From the NCBI RefSeq assembly GCF_905475345.1, contig NC_066586.1, positions 10,735,400 to 10,799,399 on the forward strand: a DNA stretch of 64,000 nucleotides, given 5' to 3'. This document shows, one piece after another, positions 50,606 to 61,576 of this stretch. This DNA comes from Vespula vulgaris (taxonomy: Eukaryota > Arthropoda > Insecta > Hymenoptera > Vespidae). The notes under the pieces are model-generated. The model was not told the origin of the DNA. It saw nothing but the letters and a program-made list of their open reading frames with translations, and searched no databases. How positions within the stretch are numbered: the stretch's first letter is position 1; the number at the start of each line of letters is the position of its first letter. The translations under genes were made by a program, and so were the position numbers.

Positions 50606-52110
50606 AGCGCAGTATTTCTCTTTAAAAGAAACTTATTCTATCTCTGTCAAAATCCAAGTAGTCTCACCTTTTTTTAATATGTGTGTGTATATGGCTGGAT
50701 GTAACTATATGCATCTTCGCATTGATTCTGAAAATCTAAAAAATTCTAATATAGTCATATAAAATTTTGATTGGTCAGTACTAATGGAGATATAAGAGAA
50801 TTACCCAATCAAGAACCATTTCCTAAGAGTTCATTTCTCTTTTCGAACACAAATATGAAACATAAACATGTTTTTATAATTGAAAATACTATATCTTAAA
50901 TATTTAATTATAGAATTTAATTTATAGAGATTATGCACAATTTACAATTATAAAACACTATCCACACTAGTTAATGATGATTCGTATTTATTTCATCAAA
51001 TTTAATAAAATTAATTAAATAATATAAATTTGTTGAATCAGTATTATTTCTAAATAAATTCATTATTTACCTATATACCTTCAAATATTTAAATAAATAT
51101 AATATTTTTATCTCATATTTTATACCTTCAACAATTTATGTAAACTTTTAATTTTAGTGTAATGAAAAATAAAAAATCGATGAGATTTATTAACCAATTG
51201 AAAAAAGATATTAAAGAGCTTAAGCTATATTCACAAAGAAATCGATGCATTCGTTTTTCTGCTTACTTCGTTGCGCTCTTTATCTTTTGTATATGCACGT
51301 TAGTGCATGCTATACATACTTTTATCGAAGTAACGTTTCGTGTTGTGCATTGTGTAGTAGTGATAGCAATAAAAAGAAGTATAAAGAAAACGGAATATAC
51401 GGATCAAGTAAGAGAAACATTTACTTGCATACACTACTATTCTTCATGTGCGTATTCTGGTTATGGCTTTTTAAAAGATCTGTTACTGTTCTTTTAATAT
51501 ACTTTATTCTTCCATGCTCTGTATGTATATTAAAACGTCGAGGCGAAGTTACGTATAACTATTTCTACGTAATAAATAGAAATATACAAAATAATGGGCT
51601 GATTTCTTAGGTAACTACAGATATTTCTAGATAATAAAATTTTTCAAGTATTTTTACTACGCATCTTTGAGTAAAATAATTCTTGCAATTCGTAATTTTT
51701 AAAGAAATTTCTGTATATAGAAAACAATTGTTAGTACAAGCAGTAATCTTTTATGTTCGTACTTGTCTCTTCGTGTTTATACATATATATTCTAATATTA
51801 GTATATACAGTTAAATTATATATGTTTTTAATTATATATATCTTATTACTTTTAATAAAAGTTATAATAACATAAGGTGATTTCATTCATATATAATATA
51901 AAGGTAATTATATATATTATATTTAAAAGATAAAGTATTGCTACAATAATTTTTGTTATTGTTAAATAAGTTTTAATGTTATATTTTCAAAGATCATTGC
52001 TTATACTTTATATTTTGTAAATATTAAATTTACAAATAATTTTGAAATATTTATTACAGATATATTATGTAAAAATCTTTTATTAAAAGTATATTTTTAA
52101 TATGTTGCAG
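50606..52110. promoter_or_regulatory. Divergent intergenic interval between Lamtor2 and MARF1
   Basis: The two genes point away from each other, so this interval must hold both promoters and the 5' untranslated sequence. The Lamtor2 side has the CCAAT pair. A patch at about 51,240-51,610 is less AT-rich than its surroundings, ends at a possible donor (TTCTTAG|GTAACT) and may be the first MARF1 exon. No TATA or initiator could be fixed. Confidence 0.5.
50770..50809 (-). promoter_or_regulatory. Pair of CCAAT boxes upstream of Lamtor2
   Basis: ATTGG at 50770-50774 reads CTGACCAATCAAAA on the minus strand, close to the NF-Y consensus. A second box in the opposite orientation (CCCAATCAAG) is at 50805-50809. 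They lie 165-205 bases upstream of the Lamtor2 ATG and inside the divergent Lamtor2-MARF1 interval. Confidence 0.45.
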
Positions 52111-52198
52111 TATATATTCTGAAAAAACGCATATGAGTTTTCAAAGCACATGCCAGGATAAGGATTTATAAACTTTTATTTTCGATATCTAAGACTAG
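52111..52198 (+). other. Probable 5' untranslated part of MARF1 exon
   Basis: A good acceptor (TATGTTGCAG, ending 52110) precedes the MARF1 start by 88 bases. The segment has an in-frame stop directly before the ATG, so it is untranslated. A possible donor for an upstream exon is the GTAACT at 51611. Confidence 0.4.
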
Positions 52199-55100
52199 AT
52201 GAAAGACTTAAATAAGAAGTTATTGCAGTTATTATCTGCAAAAAAAATTTCATCTCTTAAAACAAGTGATATTCATGCAAATCAACTAACATATGATACT
52301 GGCTCCGATAATGACAATGTTTCTAAAACAGAATCTAATACTTCTGTATCTCCATTATTCGGCCATTATAGATATGACCACTCCTTTTTTCATCATAATA
52401 ATCCTGTTAATATATCAACTTTACCCAATTATTTACCACCAATTGGAGTATTTTGGGACATTGAAAATTGTCATGTTAGTTCAAAGTTATTACATAAATT
52501 TCTTTTATTATATATTATATTTCTCTATAATATAATATAGTATAATGTATTATAGAAACATTTTTTCATTTATTACCAATTTTATAAGATCATATGATTC
52601 AGTTACCAAACATTTTTATCATATGTATCTTCTATAGGTCCCAAAAGGAAGATCTGCTATGGCAGTTACGCAAGTAATTAGAGATAAATTTTTTAGTGGT
52701 TACCGAGAAGCAGAATTTATTGTGGTTTGTGATGTTCAAAAAGAAAGTAATCAAGTAATGCAAGAATTAAATGATGCACAGGTAATATATATTAAATGAT
52801 GCAGTGGTAATAGATTAGTAAATACAATTAGATTAAATTAAACAGATAAATAATAATTATAAATTTTTTGTTAAGATAAATATTTATTTTTATATTAAAT
52901 ATGTTTGCACTCTTTTTTACTACTAGGTTAATTTAATACATGTTGCTGCAACATGTAAAAATGCTGCCGATGAAAAACTTAAACAGTCTATCAGAAGATT
53001 TGCTGATACTCATGGTAGTCCAGCAGCAATAATTTTAATATCAGGAGATATTGACTTTGCTGCTGATCTTAGTGATTTACGATACAGAAAAAAAATTCAT
53101 GTAATACTTCTTCATAATAAAAGTACCTCAGAAGCATTGATATTATGTGCTAATGAACATTATGATTTTATGGATCTTATGGAACCATTGCCATCTAGAT
53201 CTTTATATAAGGTAAATTTACTTTTATTGATTTAAAAATTTCTATTTTAAATAGATTAACATTTAATTGAAATCATCTTAAATATATGAACATACAAGGT
53301 AATATAATAGATAACCAACACTTCTTATGATAATTAATTCAGTTATTCTATTATGCATTTTGTAATACTATAATATTTACATGCGTAATAAAATATGTTA
53401 ATAAATGATAATTTATTTTCTCTTAATTTGTTTTGTAGATCAGTTCTATATATATTTAAATATATATTTATCAAGTACATCCTATTGTATCATGCATTGT
53501 GAAATATTTTTTTTTTTATGTTGTATTATTTATAACATATTATTATATCTTGTAGTTATATAAATTGGTATTATATACTTTTAAAATATATTGTGTAATC
53601 AGTAATTAGTTTCTTTTAGAATCAATAACTTTCATTAAAAATTTTTGCTATATTTACATATATTGCAATATATCTTTTTCAGGCTAGCGAATATTATGAT
53701 CTCGTAGTCAGTAATCTTCCTGAAGATAAAGATGTTGCAGTTATTAAACGACGACTTCAAAAATTGTGTGATAATTGTAGTGGTCGAGTAATAGGAATCC
53801 AATTTAGAACTGCCATTGTGCGTTTTTCTTCAGAAACTTCTGCAAGAAGGTACATATTTAATAATTTTCAAACATTTGTTAATTTCTATTCGTTAATTAT
53901 AAGTTTTAAATGTAATAAGAATCTAAACAATCCTGCCTCAATATTTTATTACTTCAAATTTAAATAACCCGCCTATACATTCCTTTCTTTGTGATTGGAT
54001 CATTGTATACTTAAAAAAAATGTCATATATACATTGAACAGCACTGGCAAAGTAGGGGCAAGGACACAAGTAAGAAAGTATTTGAATTGTAGCAAACAAT
54101 GTAACGACTGTAGTATTATTCCAAATACTTGATATATAAATTTTGTTTTGGTTATACTTTGCATTTGATTAGTTAAAGTACAGCCAGTTGGTAATATTTC
54201 AAAATTAGTTATTTTAAGTAATGCATTGATATTATTTACTTTTACTTTTGTATATTCCTTAGTTTAATCTGATGATTTTAATTTATTATAAGGTAAGTTA
54301 AGTTCTATTAAAGATATATACTATTTTGTAAATATTAATTATTGAAAATTAATTAAAGATATTAGTATAGATTTTGTATAATAAGATGTACTCACTATAC
54401 TTTCTTGATCCTTTAAATAATTTAAAAATAGGTGTATTTGTATATTTTACTGTTACTTTACAAGGTCATGTACAAATAAAATTGCTGTATGTAATTTCTA
54501 TCAGCTGACTGTATCTTATGACAATGTGACCTTTTCTATAGGGCTCAGAAACGTATGGATGGAGAATATGTTTTTGACTCAAAGATTTCTGTAAGATTTT
54601 TCAAGGAAATAGGAATCAGTAACAATAAAAGTCAAGGTATATAATTCTAAATTTATTTTATGTTATTATTTTGACAATAGTTTTCTTTTACATAAGTATA
54701 TATTCCTTTAAGTTTGTGTCTTTAGTTTATGATCACATGATTTGAATGTTTCTTCTTAACTGTACAATGTATATAATAAAATCTGTTTTAAAACAAATTT
54801 TTAAATAGTACATATATACATATTTTTATATGTTTCTTGTGTCTAAATTAAAATTATAGAGAGGATATTATATATTAACATAATTTTAAATAATATATTA
54901 TTATATATATCACATTTTTAATTAAATATATCTTGACTGTAGGAAATTCCATAACTCGAAATCGTGCTATAAGTGAATCAGAAATTATAGCTAACTCTTC
55001 TAGGCAAATGTATAGTGCAAGTGCTTCAATAGCGGGTGCACGAACCCTTCAAGTTCCACATTATCAATCATCATCACCTGTGGTAGGACCATATACTACT

Positions 55101-58100
55101 TGGGCAGGAGTACCCTGTACTCCTGTTAGTGTTTCTTCAGGGTATGTCTTATTTATTCTATAATATTTATTTATAGATAATTAAATCATTTAATGATGAT
55201 ATTCCGAGAAAGAGCCTTTGAGTCACAAGTTGATATTTTATCCTTGTTGATTTGGGCTATGAATTTTAGAAGCTTTGATCTTATCTGAATTATGATATAA
55301 TAATGTACTAATTATGTACTATTATTTTATTTACAAATTATTAATTATATCATGTTTTTAGAATGATTCAGCAACCACCAATTTTTGTTGCTAGACCATA
55401 TTCATCAAATAGTGATGTAACATTTAACAGAACTTATAATGAACTAACTAGAGTTCAATCACCGTTGATTTGGCAAGTTGCTGGTTCTCAGCAATTCAAT
55501 CATTTATGGGAAGACCAGTATAAGGTAAATTAAATTTTTAAATCTTTCCATTAAATGTAATATTCTTATAAAAGCAAATATCTTGTAAAATAACATTTAA
55601 CAATAAATAACATTTTAAGGTGGAGAAAACAAAACTGTCGACCAAACGAATTCATGCCCCGCAGGCTCGGGACAATAGTGCTACTAATGGTACAATATCA
55701 AGAACACCAGAATGTCTTAGACCTATTAGAGGAGCTCACAGTTCATTCATTCATGCTTCAGAATGGGCAGGTAGGAGATAATTATATAACTTTTCAAGTA
55801 TACAGTAATAAAAATATTGTAATTGTATATCAATAATTATTATTTTTTATTTCCTTGTTACATAGTTCATTCTCAAACAAATACCTACAAACGTCGTAGT
55901 CCATCTCCTATGTATGAAACTCAGATACATGAACGAAATAATCAATGGAATGGACAAGTATGTACAAAATTAAAATATTAATTTTATAAATATAAATATT
56001 GTTTCATTGTATCTAATATCATAATTTTGTGTAGAATCAACATTCCATATTCATACGTAACACCAGAACACCATCGCCATACGAAGGTACTATGATACGA
56101 GTTATAAACCAGCAAAATAATCACTTCTCTCCATATCATCAAAATGATGCAGAAAATGAAGAAGTAGAAGTGAGTTTTATAATATGCAATATATTATTTA
56201 TATTATGTATAATATGTAAAATATATACATATATAATAATGTTAATACTAAATAAGATATAATACACACACATACACATACATATATATATTGAGAAAAT
56301 ACATAATTGTTTCATTAGAAATTTTTTCATCCAATAAATCGTAATGGAAATGGTACGACTAATGGAAATTATACACCTATTGAATTACAAGTAAGCAATT
56401 TAGATCAGAACATTGATCCAAAGGAAATGAAGCATATTCTTTCATCTATTTTCATGGAGCACGTAACAGTAAATCATCAGCTAAATTATTTTTGATTTTT
56501 TAGATTATTTTAAGAAGTTTTGTTTTATAACAATTTTTTCTAATAAATATTATTTTATAGGTTTTGCATGTATCTATTTTTATGCAATCTGACGGTAATT
56601 ATGCAGCTAGTGTCAAAGTAGCTTCTTTGCCAGATGCACAATATGCAATTTCTCAGTTACATCGTCGTAAAATTGGATACAAGCGTATACTAATATCGTA
56701 TGCTCATACTGGAGGTCCAAATCCTCAACTTATACGTGCACAAATTGTAATGCTTTTACAAGAAGTACCAGGTCATAAGTTGCCACTTTTTAAATTTCGA
56801 GAAATGTATGAAAGTCGTTTTATGATATCTATTAGTATTTCTGAGTTGTATAAAATGAAAGATGTATGTATTGTCACTGAAGATGCTAGTGGAAGAATGG
56901 TGTCGCTTAATCCAGATCATAGAAATACACCATCTCCATGTTTTAGTACTCCAACTCAGGTAAGTTATATAATTTATGTTTATATAAATTAATTTCCTTG
57001 TTTTTTTTTTTTTTTTTATTTTCATACATGATGTTAAACATATAGCCGAGTTTGAATATTTCCAATGATTAGTAGAGCTTTTACTCCTAACATTGTTGAG
57101 CTTTGATTATACAATAAAGCGATATTTTTTATACTGATACATTATATTTATATAATTTATCGCATATATCAAGAAGTTTTATAGATGTATAAAAGTTTAT
57201 TTTTTAAAACACTTAGGAAGGATATGTAGAATTGCCATATTGTATTAAACATACATCAAAACCATGGTCTGATAAAGGTTGGGCTGAACAAGAAATGGCA
57301 TCTCTGCCAAATGTTAATGTCTCTCTAAAATTACTTGCCCCGCGTATACAGCAATTATTAACTATGCATAATGGAAGTTTGCCACTACCCAGGTATATTT
57401 TATTTTAAATTTGATTTGTATTGTTCTTTCTATGTCAACGTAGAATCAAGCATAGTAGAACAATGAGTAATTGAACAAATATGTAAATATTTAAAGTTGT
57501 TAAATATATATGATAGATATCCATATAACACGATATTCATATAATACGGTTTTTTATAACATGGTTAAAATATTTCTTCACTTGATTTTCAATGATTCCA
57601 ACAATGATTAAATTTTAGGCTTAATTGCTTTAAGGACAATAAATGCTTTTCTTCTTTAAGTTGTACTATATAATGAAGAAACGTTTTTACAATTTTTCTT
57701 TTTTTTATTTTAAAAAAGATTAAATTTTTTATGGTTTTGTACAAAAAAAGAATTCTTTTACATTATTGTTTGCATTATAAGTTATAAAATATGAAGTAGA
57801 GACACATAAATGTATTGTTTTTATTTAATGCATTTTTTATCATTTTCTTCTCTAATCATCATAAATGGAATTACCATTTCAAGTATGTTTTATGTAACAT
57901 TCTGTCATAACAGAATTTCAATTTATTAAATCTTATAATTTTATTACTACTTAATGATACATTTTTCAAATCAGACATTCCTGCCATGTTTTAGTTTGCC
58001 AAATTGCTATGCAGCTGAATTTAAAGAACATTTGAAGGTGATAGAGAATGGTGTACCTTTAGAACATCTAGTATCATGTCTATCATTTGTTCAATTAAAG

Positions 58101-61100
58101 CAAGGCATTGGAAGTGTCAAATACCTTAGTTGGGCTGTAGATAAAGATCATGATGAAAGTCATGAAGGTAAATTTATTATATTATTAATTAATCTTAATT
58201 ATTAATTATTAATTAAACTTAATATATACTACTCTGTAAGTATAAAAGAATACTAAATGTACATTTTTGTACACATTCTTTTTAGAAAATAAATGTGTCA
58301 GCCCTCCATTGGCAAATCAATTGGCTTTGTTTAGTCGCGAATTAGTGGATCTTCTAAAGACTGCTCCACACTGCCAACTACCATTTAATCGGTTTATTCC
58401 AGCTTATCATCATCATTTTGGGAGACAATGTAGAGTCGCTGATTATGGATTTACCAAATTAATTGATTTATTAGAAGCACTTACACATACTGTTCAAGTA
58501 TGTTAAAATAAGATTTATAGTTATTAATTTGTATATTGCATATATGCATTTTCTAATTAGTAAATATTGATTTAGGTAATGGGAGAAGGAAATAAACGAG
58601 TAGTAACACTTTCTCATCGTGCTCAAGTACGTCGTTTTACATCAGATTTACTACGAGTGTTAAAATCAAAAGCAAGTAAACAAGTGACACTTTCAGAATT
58701 TCCAAACGTGTATAGCAGAGTAATAGGCAAGTAAAAAAGAAAAAAGTATATGAAATGACAACTTTATGAATTAATATATAACGACAAAATAAAAAATATA
58801 TCTAAGAAATTATGTCTGAATCTAGCTAAACCATGGGATATTGTTGATTATGGTGTATGTGAAATAGAAGATATACTTAGTGAAGTATCAGAGAATACAG
58901 TTGTTATGACTACAATTAATGGAGGTGATAAAATGATAGCTATCCCCAAACGTGAGCAAACTGCAGAAGAAATAGAACGTACAAAACAATTTGCATTTGA
59001 GGTAAAATACATTTAATTACTAATATAAACATAAGAAACATTCATAAAATTTTACGTAATTTACCAGGTTGTAGAATTATTGAGACATGTTCCTCAATGT
59101 AAAATGCTATTTAATAAATTTGTGCCATCTTATCATCATCACTTTGGTCATCAGTGTCGTGTATCAGATTACGGATTTACTAAATTAATAGAATTGTTTG
59201 AAGCTATACCAGATGTAGTTAAAATCGAAGATGGAAGCAATGGTGAAAGGCAAATTAGTTTGACAGAAAAGGAGGGTTTACGTGTTCTCAGTGAACAAAT
59301 ATCAAAGCTAGTAGCTCATACAAAAAGTGGTCTTAGTGTTTCAAATATTGTTCAGAACTTCTTACGACAATTTGGCTACGCATTGCGTCCAGAATTATTT
59401 GGTTGTAATTCTGTATTACAACTCATGCAAAAACTTGATGACAGTGTTAAGGTATAATAAATAATCATAATAATGTTTCAATTAAGTTGTTTTTTAATAT
59501 AAGCATTAACAAGAATTTTATGTATTTAATTACTAGATTATAGATTTAGCAACAGGACCAGTAATAGTTGCAATTGATAAATCTCACTTGCAGCAGTTAG
59601 CTTTACAATGTCGTAGAGTGTTAATGGATCAACCTCAACATAAAGCGCCTGTAAAAGAATTTCAACAACAATATTCTCAATGTTATTCAAAAACTTGCAA
59701 TATTGAAGAGCTTAAAAAAGATTTATCTCATGTTGTTCAGGTAAAATGATGTTTTATCTTTATTTGAGAAAAAAACAAATATTAAATATAAATAATATTA
59801 TGGATTTTATTTCAGTTTTCAACAATCAATGAAGAAAATTTCATAGAACTAACTCCATTATATTGCTTTGCATGTAATTTATATCGTGTTATGATGAGTT
59901 GTGGAGGTCAACTAAATCTTTCACGTTTTGAAGCTGCATACCTAGCAGTCAATGGTTCAGCATGCAGAGCTGCTCAATATGGTTTTCCAACATTGACAGC
60001 TCTCTTACAAGCATTACCTTGTACTGTGATATTAAAAGATACGCGAAAGGATAAACGGAAAAAGAAAGTAATATATCTTAATAAAAAATTAGCTGGTATG
60101 TCAATTATTTTATTTATTAATGTATTTCTCTTAACAAATTTCTAATTTATATTTTTGTACTTTTTCTTTTTCTATTCAAACAGCTGCTGGTATTGCATTA
60201 CCTGCAATGTATGCGTCAGGTTCATCATATCATGATACAGACTCTAGCAATGAGTCATTTGAAAGTGATTCTTCATCACGTATAAATGCATCTAGTAATG
60301 CTTCCACATTGGAAGAACATGGAAAATGGATAACACATACAATTAATGGTCATAATTCTTGGAAACAAAATGAAGACAATCACTTTTGGACACAAGATTG
60401 TGAAAAACATTGGAAGGTCTTAACATATTCGGAAGAACGATCAAATAATTGGCCATTATTTGAAAATAACAATGAAGATTTTCTTAAAAGTTTGATACAT
60501 ACACCAACAATTATGCAAAACGATTTTCCACCTCCTCCACCTAAACCTGATTCTCCACCTGAGGTATATGCAATATTTTCTATTCTAGATTAATTACTAG
60601 TAGTTTTCTATAAAAGTCGCTTTTTTACTATTTTATAAATATACATTTTATGTATATGGACACGCATGTATATAAAATAGTAAACATATTATACATACAT
60701 ATTAAAAATTCGACTGCATATATAAATATATATATAAATATATTTACACACACAAATACATATAAATGTAGGTGGATATAAGAACAAATAATCAATGGAA
60801 GTCATCAGTGTGGATAGCACCAACAAAGATTTTATATTCCCAAGATGAACGGGTTACGAACGTAGAAGTAAGTGTATTAGCATGAAAAATGTTTTTTATT
60901 GTGTTAATCTATCTATATAATTACAATAATATTAGTTTCTCGAAATATATTTCTATGTAGAAAATATTATTTGTAGAAAATATATAGAATTTCTTATTTA
61001 TACAACTAAATTTTTATCGAGTATTGAAGAACAAAATTTTTAATATGAAATAATGACTTTTTAGGTACCTCCATTAACTTTACCTTCTTGGAGTCAAATA

Positions 61101-61576
61101 TCTGAGGATGATACATTAAATTTATTATCACCAACCAAAAACTTATTACCAGCTGCTGCAAATCCCTTAAATCCACGTACATCACCTTATTTTTCAACCA
61201 AACACAATTTAGTTGTAGCACCACATCCATCTGAATTACCGCTACCTTCATTGTCGCTAACACCGAAAAAGAATGTATCCTCTGAAAGCATTACAGTCGT
61301 GCAAGATTGCATAGAAAAACAAGACGTTAATTCTAACAATATTAGTGAAGTTAATAACACAGGAAATTTCGAAAAGGAAAATAATATTGATAATAGTAAG
61401 AAAAATGAAATTCACAACACTCCTACTAAATCATGTAAGCATGGTTTGCTCACATAAAGATAATTTTATTATTATATCATTTTGTATGTAAATGTTCTTA
61501 TTGATTTTCTTTTCTTTTAGTATTTACAGGAAAACGACGTTTGGCAGCTCAGTTCAACCAACCTCTTCAATCTTAA
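52199..61576 (+). CDS. MARF1: Meiosis regulator and mRNA stability factor 1 (MARF1, limkain-b1 family)
   Basis: Coding exons: 52199-52474, 52638-52781, 52927-53211, 53683-53849, 54542-54636, 54943-55141, 55362-55524, 55620-55770, 55866-55957, 56035-56169, 56319-56468, 56561-56959, 57217-57392, 57995-58167, 58286-58497, 58576-58726, 58826-59001, 59068-59451, 59537-59740, 59816-60095, 60184-60563, 60772-60867, 61065-61434, 61521-61576. They join in frame to 1,637 aa. An in-frame TAG directly precedes the ATG. Domains: NYN nuclease at 83-225 (FWDIENC with D87, CDVQ with D124, SGDIDF with D181/D183); RRM1 at about 240-312; RRM2 at 590-667 (ends RRKIGYKRILISYA); eight LOTUS/OST-HTH modules between 676 and 1337, the third and fifth with a shared YHHHFG core; then a disordered Ser/Asn-rich tail with a PPPPPKPDSPPE stretch. 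Family members bind and destabilise mRNAs in the germ line and in P-bodies, by NYN cleavage, decapping factors or CCR4-NOT recruitment. The seventh LOTUS (about 1197-1262) is degenerate. The intron after 58726 is GC-AG. Exon 11 could also end at 56462, which removes two residues. Confidence 0.95.

Noticed and set aside
54042..54069. 28-base microexon between AG and GTAAGA inside a MARF1 intron
   Set aside because: Length is not a multiple of three and would break RRM1. Joining the flanking exons directly gives a complete RRM1.
57954..57994. Acceptor AG at 57,974 for MARF1 exon 14
   Set aside because: It puts the exon out of frame; the AG at 57,994 joins the Ser codon correctly and matches the LOTUS 2 sequence.
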